Below are positions 6,887 through 12,833 of a stretch of DNA of 12,833 bases, piece by piece. The DNA comes from DAOPYE01 sp035352715 (GTDB taxonomy: Bacteria > Acidobacteriota > Holophagae > Holophagales > Holophagaceae). The position numbers and the translations under genes were made by a program. The stretch is from positions 1 to 12,833 of the forward strand of contig DAOPYE010000073.1 in the NCBI GenBank assembly GCA_035352715.1, given 5' to 3'. Numbering within the stretch: the first letter of the stretch is position 1; every line of letters begins with the position of its first letter. The notes under the pieces were generated by a model that made no database searches, was not told where the DNA came from, and saw nothing but the letters and a program-made list of their open reading frames with translations.

Positions 6887-7590
6887 TGAAGATATTGCGC
6901 CTCGAGCCTCGCACGCGGAATGGGCCGTCCATGACCCGGAAGGAACCACTGCGCGCCGGTCTCCAGCAGCAGCCGCCAGCTCTTCACCATCTCCTCGGGA
7001 TCATCCGCATAGGGCGGGAAGACCGCATGGGGGAACACGCCAAAGAGCGTGTCTCCCACCAGGGCGATCTCGCTATCCACAATCAGACAGCTTGAACCCG
7101 GCGAGTGCCCGGGCGTCGGCAGCACTTCCCAGGAGCCTTCCCCTCCGCTCCAGAGGCGGTTCACGGGAAAAGGTTCGCAGAACACGAGGTTTGGAGTAGC
7201 CCGTTCAAAATGCCGGAAGCGCTTGCTGAAGCGACCGAACCACTTCAGCAGCCAGCGGGTCGCGGGGATCGCCCCCCTGGGAATCGGACTATCGCCGGCC
7301 TCCAGCCGCGCGGCCTCGGCCTGATGCACCAGGACGCGCAAACCGTAGCGCTGAACCAGCCGCGCCGTGTTCTCCACATGATCCGCGTGCGAATGCGTGA
7401 GGAAGAGCAGTTCGGGTCTTCCAAATTCCCGCTCCACCGACGCCAGGGCGCGGGACAGGCGGGGCCACGCCCGGCGCCAGCCGGTGTCGACCAGCAAGAC
7501 ACCCCCTCCCTTCGATACGCAGTAGACATTGCTCCGCCCCAGGAGCACTCGCGCCACGCGGGTGCCGCGCGCTGTCGTCCAGATCTTCAT
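6887..7590 (-). CDS. Metallo-beta-lactamase-fold hydrolase (3' end in gap)
   Basis: Zinc-dependent MBL-fold hydrolase of unknown substrate; 234 residues are visible before the gap. The metal-binding motifs are intact: THSHADH (65-71, giving His66, His68, Asp70 and His71), His162 in PTPGHSPGS, Asp180 in LVGDTLF and His220 in PGHGRPIP. The order HxHxDH-H-D-H is that of the glyoxalase II / lactonase-like branch, and there is no signal peptide, so a cytoplasmic hydrolase is likely. An insertion at about residues 100-135 is rich in Arg, Phe and Trp and may form the substrate lid. The ATG (7588-7590) overlaps the regulator's TGA by 4 nt, so it is translated as part of the regulator operon. Detoxification of a metabolite or thioester hydrolysis are possible roles; neither can be chosen from sequence. 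Confidence 0.9.
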
Positions 7591-8783
7591 GCCAGCGTCT
7601 TGTGCGGTTTCGCCAAGGCCTCTCGGCGAAAGGATCCAGGGGTCTTGCCCGTGCGGCTCTTGAAGACGGAACCCATGTATTCCTGGTGCCTGAACCCCGT
7701 GCGCTCGGCCACCTCGACCAACGGCAGTTCCGTCTCCAACAGCAGCGTTTGCGCGTGCAGGATGCGCAGGCGAAGCACCTCCTGGTGGATGGACCTCCCC
7801 ATGGCCACACGGAAGCGGCGCTGCAACACGCTGCGCGAGAGCCCGACCATCCGGGCAAGATCATCGACCCGGATTTCCCCCCGCTCGTTTTCCCGCAGCA
7901 CGCGTAGGACGGAGGCGATCTTCCGGTCCTCGATGGCCAGGACATCGGACGAAAGGCGCGTCGAGACGCCCCTGGGTGTCACCAGGGTGGACAGGGTGGC
8001 GGGCGTCTCGCCGCGCATCATGCGCCCCAGAAGGGTCGCGGCCTCAAAGCCGACCTGCACGTGGTCGGGGCGCACGCTGGACAGCGGCGGATTGCAGACA
8101 TCGCACAGGGGCTCATCGTCATCCGCCCCGATAACGGCGACCTCATCAGGCACCAGGACACCCGCGTTGCGGCAGGCTTCCAGCAATCGCGCACCGCGCT
8201 GGTCGCTACACACCATGATGCCGCAGGGTTTGGCCAGGGAGCGCACCCACGCCGTCAGGGTCGTTTCGATGTCCTCCCACGAGGATCCCGATCGGCGCAT
8301 CCGGGGCAGCTCGCAGACCGAAAGTTCGCAGCCCGCTTCCCCCACGCGCCCGGCAAAAGCCTCGCGGCGGCGCTCCGACCAGTTCTCGCCCTGGATGCCG
8401 AAATAGCCGAAGCGCCGGAATCCCCGCTCGAGCAGATGTTCGGCGGCCAGGCGCGCGATGGCGATGTCATCCACGTGAACCAAGGGGAAGGGCGAATCGG
8501 GGACGAGACCCAGCACATCCACGGTGGGGATCCCCATGCGAGCGACCCCGTCAAGGATGGCCGGGTCCTGAAGGCGGGCGATGATGCCGTCCCCTTTCCA
8601 TTCGTGGAACCAGCGCGGCAGGGCATCATCCAGGCCATGGGCCTCGTGGTAGAGCGCCCAGGGCTCGTGGGTGCGCACATAGGATGCGACGCCGCGCAGG
8701 ATGTCCCTTCCCGAGGCGAGGCTTGTTTCGACGAGCAAGGCGACATGGAATCGCTTGCCAGCGTTGAGTGCGCACATGTCCAT
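7587..8783 (-). CDS. XylR-type regulator: LacI-like sugar-binding domain plus AraC HTH
   Basis: A 398-residue transcription factor with the E. coli XylR architecture (392 residues). The N-terminal 285 residues form a periplasmic-binding-like ligand domain (HVALLVETSLASGRDILRGV; DGIIARL; VHVDDIAIARLAAEHLLERG; FGYFGI; VIGADDDEPLCD; LSSVRPDHVQVGFEAA). The C-terminal ~100 residues are an AraC/XylS DNA-binding domain with two HTHs (about 305-326 and 353-377, with LPLVEVAERTGFRHQEYMGSVFKSRTGKTP). Family members sense pentoses, especially D-xylose, and often activate transcription. No xylose gene is in view. Its coupled neighbour is a metallo-hydrolase, and the divergent neighbour is a class II aldolase gene, the obvious candidate target besides itself. 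The ligand may therefore not be xylose. ATG 8783 is preceded by only a weak GGGTC; a second ATG lies two codons on. Confidence 0.92.
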   Translation of the reverse strand: MDMCALNAGKRFHVALLVETSLASGRDILRGVASYVRTHEPWALYHEAHGLDDALPRWFHEWKGDGIIARLQDPAILDGVARMGIPTVDVLGLVPDSPFPLVHVDDIAIARLAAEHLLERGFRRFGYFGIQGENWSERRREAFAGRVGEAGCELSVCELPRMRRSGSSWEDIETTLTAWVRSLAKPCGIMVCSDQRGARLLEACRNAGVLVPDEVAVIGADDDEPLCDVCNPPLSSVRPDHVQVGFEAATLLGRMMRGETPATLSTLVTPRGVSTRLSSDVLAIEDRKIASVLRVLRENERGEIRVDDLARMVGLSRSVLQRRFRVAMGRSIHQEVLRLRILHAQTLLLETELPLVEVAERTGFRHQEYMGSVFKSRTGKTPGSFRREALAKPHKTLA

Positions 8784-8799
8784 GACCCGAATTCTACGG

Positions 8800-8828
8800 C
8801 TGACAGGCCGCCGTTCATCGGAGATAAT
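8800..8828 (+). promoter_or_regulatory. Sigma70-like promoter of the aldolase gene
   Basis: CTGACA at 8800-8805 (5 of 6 to TTGACA), a 17-nt spacer, then GATAAT at 8823-8828 (5 of 6 to TATAAT). The expected transcription start is near 8835, giving a leader of about 45 nt. It lies between the divergent regulator start (8783) and the aldolase start. Confidence 0.65.
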
Positions 8829-8846
8829 CAGAATCGAATGGTTCTG
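8829..8846. promoter_or_regulatory. Imperfect palindrome over the predicted transcription start (possible operator)
   Basis: CAGAATC-GAAT-GGTTCTG pairs 6 of 7 positions per arm and sits directly after the -10 box, covering the predicted start point. A dimeric repressor bound here would block the aldolase promoter. The bound protein is unknown; AraC-type domains more often use direct repeats, so the adjacent regulator is not an obvious fit. Confidence 0.35.
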
Positions 8847-8869
8847 GGGCCGTTGCGCCTGTCATCTGG

Positions 8870-8875
8870 AAGGAG
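8870..8875 (+). promoter_or_regulatory. Strong ribosome binding site of the aldolase gene
   Basis: AAGGAG, 4 nt before ATG 8880. It fixes the true start and shows that the open frame running upstream to 8061, antisense to the regulator gene, is not part of the protein. Confidence 0.9.
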
Positions 8876-8879
8876 ATCC

Positions 8880-9878
8880 ATGACCAGCTACAAGGAACTC
8901 GGGCTCGTCAACACCGTCGAGCTTTTTAAGAAGGCCGTCAAGGGCGGCTACGCCATCCCCGCCTACAACTTCAACAACCTGGAACAGCTGCAGGCCATCA
9001 TCGGCGCCAGCGTGGAGACCAAGTCTCCCGTGATCCTCCAGGTTTCCAGCGGCGCCCGCAAGTACGCCAACGCCACGCTGCTGAAGAACATGGCCAAGGG
9101 TGCGGTGGAATACGCGCACGAGCTGGGCTGTGACGTTCCCGTGGTGCTGCACCTCGACCACGGCGACAGCTTCGAGCTCTGCAAGGAGTGCATCGAAGCC
9201 GGCTTCTCTTCCGTCATGATCGACGGCAGCCACCTGCCCTACGAAGAGAACGTCGCCCTGACCAAGAAGGTCTGCGACTTCGCCCACTCCCAGGAGCACT
9301 ACGTCTCCGTCGAGGGCGAGCTGGGCGTGCTGGCTGGCGTGGAGGACGAAGTCTCCCACGAGCACAGCAACTACACGCAGCCCGAGGAAGTCGAGGACTT
9401 CGTGAAGCGCACCGGCGTGGACAGCTTGGCGATTTCCATCGGCACCAGCCACGGCGCCAACAAGTTCAAGCCCGAGCAGTGCACCCGCAACGCCGAGGGC
9501 GTACTCGTGCCTCCCCCGCTCCGCTTCGACATCCTCGAAGAGATCGAGCGCCGCATCCCCGGCTTCCCCATCGTGCTCCACGGCTCCTCCTCCGTTGCCA
9601 CGGAATACGTGAAGATGATCGAGCAGTACGGTGGCAAGCTGTCCGACGCTGTGGGCATCCCCGAAGAGCAGCTGCGCACCGCCGCCAAGAGCGCCGTGTG
9701 CAAGATCAACATCGACTCCGATGGTCGTCTGGCCATGAGCGCGGTGATCCGCAAGGTCCTCACCGAGAAGCCCGGCGAGTTCGATCCCCGCAAGTACCTG
9801 GGCCCCGCCCGCGACGAGCTGAAGAAGCTCTACGCCCACAAGAACAAGAACGTTCTGGGCAGCGCTGGCCAGGCCTAA
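8880..9878 (+). CDS. fba: Class II fructose-1,6-bisphosphate aldolase
   Basis: Zinc-dependent aldolase interconverting fructose-1,6-bisphosphate with DHAP and glyceraldehyde-3-phosphate in glycolysis and gluconeogenesis. The protein is 332 residues, between the long E. coli FbaA (359) and the short Bacillus type (about 285). Visible sites are AYNFNNLEQ near the N-terminus, HLDHGDS (catalytic Asp93, zinc ligand His94), VEGELG (Glu145), GTSHGANKF (His191, zinc), VLHGSSSV (His234, zinc) and KINIDSDGR (Asn277, Asp279, substrate phosphate region). Codon choice is strongly C-ending with few rare codons, as expected for a highly expressed enzyme. It has its own promoter, strong Shine-Dalgarno and terminator, so it is probably monocistronic. 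It diverges from the XylR-type regulator, which may control it. A related tagatose- or ketose-bisphosphate aldolase is possible, but the length and glycolytic-type expression signals favour fructose bisphosphate. Confidence 0.94.
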   Translation: MTSYKELGLVNTVELFKKAVKGGYAIPAYNFNNLEQLQAIIGASVETKSPVILQVSSGARKYANATLLKNMAKGAVEYAHELGCDVPVVLHLDHGDSFELCKECIEAGFSSVMIDGSHLPYEENVALTKKVCDFAHSQEHYVSVEGELGVLAGVEDEVSHEHSNYTQPEEVEDFVKRTGVDSLAISIGTSHGANKFKPEQCTRNAEGVLVPPPLRFDILEEIERRIPGFPIVLHGSSSVATEYVKMIEQYGGKLSDAVGIPEEQLRTAAKSAVCKINIDSDGRLAMSAVIRKVLTEKPGEFDPRKYLGPARDELKKLYAHKNKNVLGSAGQA

Positions 9879-9895
9879 GCTCCCCACGCAACGCG

Positions 9896-9923
9896 AAAAC
9901 GGCTGCCTTCGGGCAGCCGTTTT
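9896..9923. terminator. Intrinsic terminator after the aldolase gene, usable in both directions
   Basis: An 8-bp stem CGGCTGCC (9900-9907) / GGCAGCCG (9912-9919) closed by a TTCG tetraloop, followed by TTTT and preceded by AAAA that extend the stem. It lies 17 nt after the aldolase stop and 50 nt beyond the lpxC stop on the other strand, so it can end both convergent transcripts. Confidence 0.92.
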
Positions 9924-9972
9924 CATTTCCAGACATATCCAAAAGATCAGGCGGGCAAGGCCCTCGCCAAGG

Positions 9973-10893
9973 TCAGGCGGGCAGCGCTCGCGCCGCGGCA
10001 TGAATGCGAGGGAAAGCCTCGCGCCGGGTCGGCGTCTCAGAGAGTTCGGCCCACGTCCAGGCGTTCGGCTGATCCAGGATCGCTTTCACCAGGGCGACAT
10101 GCATGGCGTGTCCGGCGGCGTTGGCTTCGACAAAGCCCATGAGGGGGGCGCCCAGAAGCGCGAGATCGCCGACCAGATCCAGCATCTTGTGGCGCACGGC
10201 TTCGTCGTCAAAACGCAAGCCATCGTTCAAGGGACCTTCCGCACCGAAAACCACGGCGTTGTCCAAGCTTCCGCCCAGCGCAAGTCCCTTCGAGCGCATG
10301 AACTCGATATCGCGCTCCATGCAGAAGGTCCGGGCCAACGCCACCTCGCGCTGGTATTTCTCGGGCGTAAGGGTCAGCTCGCGCACCTGGCGTCCGATGG
10401 CCGGATGGCTGAAATCGATGGTGTAGCGCAGGCGAAGGCCGGGGTGGGGGGAAACCCGCATCCACTTGCCCTGCACCTGGACCTCCACGGGGCGCAGGAT
10501 CTTGATGAAGCGACGGGCACCGGGCAGATCCCTCACGCCCGCCTCGAGAATGGCCTGGACCCAGGGGCCCGCACTGCCATCCAGAATGGGCAGTTCCTCG
10601 GCATCCACCTCCACCAGGGCATGTTCGATGCCCAAGCCCGCCAGGGCGGACAACAGATGCTCCACCGTTCCCAACTTCACGCCATCGCGCGTCAGCGTCG
10701 TTGCCAGGCTAAGATCCCCCACGAACGCGGCTGACACGGGAATGACGGTCCCGCTGGGCAGATGCTTGAACCGAATCCCTTCAGGTCGATGAACGGGATG
10801 AATGACCACCCGGCTGGGCTGGTTGCTGTGAAGCCCATGGCCCTCCACGATGACGGGGCGGCGCAGGGTCTGGGGGGAGTGGCTACGAGACAT
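9973..10893 (-). CDS. lpxC: UDP-3-O-acyl-N-acetylglucosamine deacetylase
   Basis: Zinc amidase of the first committed step of lipid A synthesis, acting on UDP-3-O-acyl-GlcNAc in the cytoplasm. The protein is 306 residues from the ATG at 10893, the family norm. Zinc ligands are His79 in VEHLLSAL, His235 and Asp239 (RHKMLDLVGD). Glu78 is the catalytic base and His262 (AGHAMH) the second catalytic His. EGHGLHS near the N-terminus, LPILDGSAGPW (101-111) and FMRSKGLALGGSLDNAVV (198-215) are family blocks. A frame extends seven codons upstream to a TTG at 10914, but the GAGGAA at 10897-10902 correctly places the start at ATG 10893. It is the third gene of rlpA-ispD-lpxC, 78 nt after ispD. Its presence shows a lipid-A-bearing outer membrane. 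Confidence 0.97.
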   Translation of the reverse strand: MSRSHSPQTLRRPVIVEGHGLHSNQPSRVVIHPVHRPEGIRFKHLPSGTVIPVSAAFVGDLSLATTLTRDGVKLGTVEHLLSALAGLGIEHALVEVDAEELPILDGSAGPWVQAILEAGVRDLPGARRFIKILRPVEVQVQGKWMRVSPHPGLRLRYTIDFSHPAIGRQVRELTLTPEKYQREVALARTFCMERDIEFMRSKGLALGGSLDNAVVFGAEGPLNDGLRFDDEAVRHKMLDLVGDLALLGAPLMGFVEANAAGHAMHVALVKAILDQPNAWTWAELSETPTRREAFPRIHAAARALPA

Positions 10894-10971
10894 GACTTCC
10901 TCAATAGGGAACAAGCCAGATTCGGGCCAAACGGCAAACCCACGTAAAACAACAATTAAATCGAAATCACC
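10894..10971 (-). promoter_or_regulatory. AT-rich spacer before lpxC, possible secondary promoter
   Basis: A 78-nt intergenic stretch much richer in A/T than its surroundings; on the minus strand it reads GATTTAATTGTTGTTTTACG at 10944-10963. I cannot place a convincing -35/-10 pair, so an internal lpxC promoter is only suggested. It ends with the lpxC Shine-Dalgarno GAGGAA, 3 nt before the ATG. Confidence 0.3.
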
Positions 10972-11697
10972 CTAGCGATCTGTGGCCTCGCCAACCACAC
11001 CCTGTGGCGCGGACAGCTCCCAGTCCTTCGGCGTCGTCAATTTCAGGTTGGTGGATGGAGCGGGCACCAGCTTGACGCGAAGTCCAGCATGCTCCAGCAG
11101 GGAGACATCGTCCGTACCGATATAGCCCGACTGGGCAGCCTGTTCGAAGGCGCGACGCCAGATCGAGAGCCGGGAAACCTGGGGGGTCTGGGCCCGGAAA
11201 ATGAACTCCCGAGGTTCCGTAGCAACGATGCGCCCCGTTTCATCCACGCGCTTCAGGGTATCGGTCGAGGGTTCGCCCAGAACCGCACCATCCCATTCGC
11301 CCAGCGCCCAGATCGCTTCCCGGATAGGCTCGGCCGGAGGAAAGGGACGAACGCCATCGTGGATCAGGACCGGCGCGTCCGGCGTTGCAGGCAGGGCCGC
11401 CAGCGCGGCGGCCACGGAATCCTGGCGCGTCTCGCCACCTTCCACGACCCAGGTGGGAACCGGGAAGGACCACCGGCGAACCTCTTCCAACTGATCGGTG
11501 GGAACCGCCAGGGCAATGCCGAGGATTTTCGGCATTGCCGGTGCGAAGAACGCCTGGAGCGTGGCCTGCAGCAGCGGCCTCCCGCCCCAGTCGCGGAACT
11601 GTTTCGGAATGCTGCCACCCATGCGCAGGCCCTTGCCGCCCGCCGGAATCAGAAGGTACGCAGAATCAGCGACGACGGGTGATGAAGGGTTCGACAC
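10972..11697 (-). CDS. ispD: 2-C-methyl-D-erythritol 4-phosphate cytidylyltransferase
   Basis: Transfers CMP from CTP to MEP in the non-mevalonate isoprenoid pathway, feeding undecaprenyl carrier and quinone synthesis. About 241 residues, the usual length. Motifs are LLIPAGGKGLRMGGSIPKQF (15-34; nucleotide-binding glycine loop with Arg25 and Lys32), VEGGETRQDSVAAAL, LIHDGVRPF (HDAARP in most members), TDDVSLLE and NLKLTTPKDW near the C-terminus. There is no IspF domain, so it is not an IspDF fusion. The open frame reaches an ATG at 11778, but that would add 27 residues antisense-like to the family N-terminus and lie deep in rlpA. Two tandem GTG codons at 11700 and 11697 follow GGAG (11704-11707); 11697 has the better 6-nt spacing. 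It overlaps the end of rlpA by about 32 nt, implying translational coupling. Confidence 0.94.
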   Translation of the reverse strand: MSNPSSPVVADSAYLLIPAGGKGLRMGGSIPKQFRDWGGRPLLQATLQAFFAPAMPKILGIALAVPTDQLEEVRRWSFPVPTWVVEGGETRQDSVAAALAALPATPDAPVLIHDGVRPFPPAEPIREAIWALGEWDGAVLGEPSTDTLKRVDETGRIVATEPREFIFRAQTPQVSRLSIWRRAFEQAAQSGYIGTDDVSLLEHAGLRVKLVPAPSTNLKLTTPKDWELSAPQGVVGEATDR

Positions 11698-12511
11698 CAC
11701 GATCTCCAAATCGCTTGGCAAGGCGATCCGACAGTTTCTCAGCATCCTCCAGGGTCGTGAACGATCCAACCTGGACACGCGTCACCGTCTTTCCCCCAGC
11801 CACCACAACATCCTTGAGCACGACCTGCCCGTAGGATTCCTGGAGTTCCCGGGACAATCGCTGAACGTTGGCGGGATCAGAGAGGGAGGCGACCTGGACG
11901 ATAAAGGGATTATCCGCTTCCACGGGGATTTCCGTGGCAGGCGAGCCGTCCGCCTTGACCGCCTTGATGCGGACCTTGGCCACCCCTTGATGCATGAACC
12001 CCAGATGCTCGGCCCCCTGGCGCGTCACATCCACCACCCGCCCCGCAGTGAAGGGGCCGCGGTCGTTGATGCGAACCACGAGGCTCTTGTTGTTCTCCAG
12101 GTTCTCCACCAGCAGGTAGCTGCCCAAGGGCAGGGTCCGGTGGGCGCAGGTCAGGGCGTTGGGGTCCAGGCGCTCGCCGCTGGCCGTCTTGTGTCCGGCC
12201 AGACCATCCCTGCCGCCGTACCAACTGGCGCCGCCCGTTTCCGCATAGCTGGCATCCACCAACTTGGGAGGCAGTGGCTCCGCAGGCGTGGAAAGCTTGG
12301 CGACCGTAACGGGAACGCGAGGCTTCGAGCAATGCAGCAGGAAGAACAGCGTGACAAGCCCGGCTGAGGCTTTCGTGAGACAGCGAACCCGGCGGAGGAT
12401 GCCCCCGTTCAAGGTCAGCCGCACCACAGGCTGGAACTGCACCTGGATGTCTTCGATCCAGACGTTGAAAGTTCTGCTCCAGCTCTGGGTGGCGAAAGGA
12501 TTGAGATCCAT
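11666..12511 (-). CDS. rlpA: Septal-ring lytic transglycosylase RlpA (DPBB plus SPOR domains)
   Basis: Peptidoglycan-cleaving enzyme that targets glycan strands lacking stem peptides and is recruited to division septa by its SPOR domain. The double-psi beta-barrel domain spans about residues 93-185: GGASWYGG, HKTASGERLD with Glu113, TCAHRTLPLG, VRINDRGPF with Asp150, and RVVDVT. Glu113 and Asp150 match the catalytic pair described in Pseudomonas RlpA. The SPOR domain spans about 200-281, with IVQVASL, VQVGSF and LSDRLAKRFG. A hydrophobic signal/anchor lies at 48-60, ending FLLHC; a His just before the lipobox Cys is atypical. Before it are 45 residues of unfamiliar sequence (from MDLNPFATQSW), yet ATG 12511 has a strong AGGAG 4 nt upstream. 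A start at the TTG of residue 34 would give a normal-length signal peptide but has no Shine-Dalgarno. First gene of rlpA-ispD-lpxC. Confidence 0.93.
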   Translation of the reverse strand: MDLNPFATQSWSRTFNVWIEDIQVQFQPVVRLTLNGGILRRVRCLTKASAGLVTLFFLLHCSKPRVPVTVAKLSTPAEPLPPKLVDASYAETGGASWYGGRDGLAGHKTASGERLDPNALTCAHRTLPLGSYLLVENLENNKSLVVRINDRGPFTAGRVVDVTRQGAEHLGFMHQGVAKVRIKAVKADGSPATEIPVEADNPFIVQVASLSDPANVQRLSRELQESYGQVVLKDVVVAGGKTVTRVQVGSFTTLEDAEKLSDRLAKRFGDRGVEPFITRRR

Positions 12512-12515
12512 GAAG

Positions 12516-12520
12516 CTCCT
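12516..12520 (-). promoter_or_regulatory. Strong ribosome binding site before rlpA
   Basis: AGGAG on the minus strand, 4 nt before ATG 12511. It supports translation from this distal ATG, and so a 45-residue tail ahead of the RlpA membrane segment. Confidence 0.75.
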
Positions 12521-12566
12521 AAGGAATCACGGGAAAATCCAAGATCTACCCATACAACAGAAGATC

Positions 12567-12594
12567 ATCCTATCACAGCCAGCCTAATTGTAAA
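12567..12594 (-). promoter_or_regulatory. Putative sigma70-like promoter of the rlpA-ispD-lpxC cluster
   Basis: On the minus strand, TTTACA (12589-12594; 5 of 6 to TTGACA), a 16-nt spacer, then TAGGAT (12567-12572; 4 of 6 to TATAAT). It lies in a locally AT-rich stretch and predicts a leader of about 45-50 nt before rlpA. Confidence 0.5.
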
Positions 12595-12628
12595 GAGTTC
12601 AGACCCAAACACAGCCCTCACGGGGGTT

Positions 12629-12661
12629 AGGGCGGTACCCGGACACCCCGGGTACCGCCCT
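12629..12661. terminator. Perfect 14-bp stem palindrome after the SPOR gene (terminator-like, no U-tract)
   Basis: AGGGCGGTACCCGG (12629-12642) and its exact complement (12648-12661) around a 5-nt loop. It begins 18 nt beyond the stop of the SPOR-domain gene and ends before the rlpA promoter, where a transcript end is expected. Neither strand continues into a T-run, so it may instead be a processing or pausing hairpin, or a protein site. On the left, GCCCT at 12614-12618 could pair with AGGGC at 12629-12633 and compete with the stem. Confidence 0.5.
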
Positions 12662-12679
12662 GAGCCACCATGGAGGAAT

Positions 12680-12833
12680 CTACTGACGCGAGGGGATCTC
12701 AGACAGCCGGAAAGGCCTGGGACGATTGCCCCCCTCCCGGAAGATGCCGGGCAGCTTCCGGACCTCTTTCTCGGCGGCGGCCTCACTATTGAAACGACCG
12801 TAGAACACCTGATAGCAGGTTCGGCCGTCCCGA
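12680..12833 (-). CDS. SPOR-like domain protein, C-terminal end only
   Basis: A minus-strand frame open from the window edge to a TAG at 12680-12682, with 50 residues visible. It reads CYQVFYGRFNSEAAAEKEV, then a LPGIF segment, GGNRPRPFRLSEI and SRQ. The pattern (aromatic/hydrophobic strand, G-x-F, then an Ala/Glu-rich helix) is that of a SPOR domain, which binds denuded peptidoglycan at septa, here at the protein C-terminus. The start and the rest of the protein lie beyond the window, so the host protein cannot be named. A short alternative frame here (12565-12786) is Ser/Arg/Pro-rich and looks like a shadow. It reads toward rlpA, also a SPOR protein, but is separated from it by the palindrome and a likely promoter. 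Confidence 0.7.
   Translation of the reverse strand, partial: RDGRTCYQVFYGRFNSEAAAEKEVRKLPGIFREGGNRPRPFRLSEIPSRQ

Noticed and set aside
7105..8406. 433-residue plus-strand frame over the hydrolase and regulator
   Set aside because: Antisense of two well-supported genes; Arg/Ser-rich composition in the second half.
8061..8879. Upstream 273-residue extension of the aldolase frame
   Set aside because: It is the antisense of the XylR-type gene; the strong Shine-Dalgarno and family N-terminus place the start at 8880.
8862..10001. 379-residue open frame antisense to the aldolase gene
   Set aside because: Runs of Val, Leu and Gly mirroring strongly C-ending codons, and it also crosses the terminator; no family motif.

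Overview
The window is high-GC DNA from a Gram-negative bacterium: it carries lpxC, which commits the cell to lipid A, and rlpA, an outer-membrane/septal lytic enzyme. Gene content and protein style would fit an Acidobacteriota/Holophagae-like genome (Geothrix or Holophaga), but this is an impression, not a placement. Two runs of exactly 100 N (3959-4058 and 6787-6886) show that it is a scaffolded draft or metagenome assembly.

Layout. The left part reads rightward: the 3' two thirds of dnaE (DNA polymerase III alpha, cut by the window start), a small two-helix membrane protein, and an orphan membrane-anchored PAS-type sensor histidine kinase. The kinase 3' end is interrupted by the first N gap and is present twice, as 141-nt direct repeats around an 89-nt GC-rich hairpin-bearing spacer. 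Facing the kinase is purU (formyltetrahydrofolate deformylase). Divergent from purU is a cytosine-C5 methyltransferase whose motifs match the DNMT2/TRDMT1 tRNA methyltransferase family rather than restriction-modification enzymes. It overlaps a MarC-family membrane protein by 4 nt (ATGA).

The MarC gene runs into the second gap, as does a convergent metallo-beta-lactamase-fold hydrolase. That hydrolase is translationally coupled (4-nt overlap) behind a XylR-type regulator with a LacI-like sensor and an AraC-type HTH. Divergent from the regulator is a class II fructose-bisphosphate aldolase gene with a good sigma70-like promoter, an imperfect palindrome at the expected transcription start, a strong Shine-Dalgarno and a UUCG-loop terminator.

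The right part reads leftward: a partial SPOR-domain protein at the edge, a 14-bp perfect palindrome, a probable promoter, then the cell-envelope cluster rlpA-ispD-lpxC (septal peptidoglycan cleavage, isoprenoid precursor synthesis, lipid A synthesis).

No rRNA, tRNA, CRISPR array, transposase or phage gene was seen. Most of the window is housekeeping. The points most worth a second look are the DNMT2-type methyltransferase, the duplicated kinase 3' end with exactly 55-nt repeats at each gap edge, and the regulatory region between the XylR-like gene and the aldolase gene.
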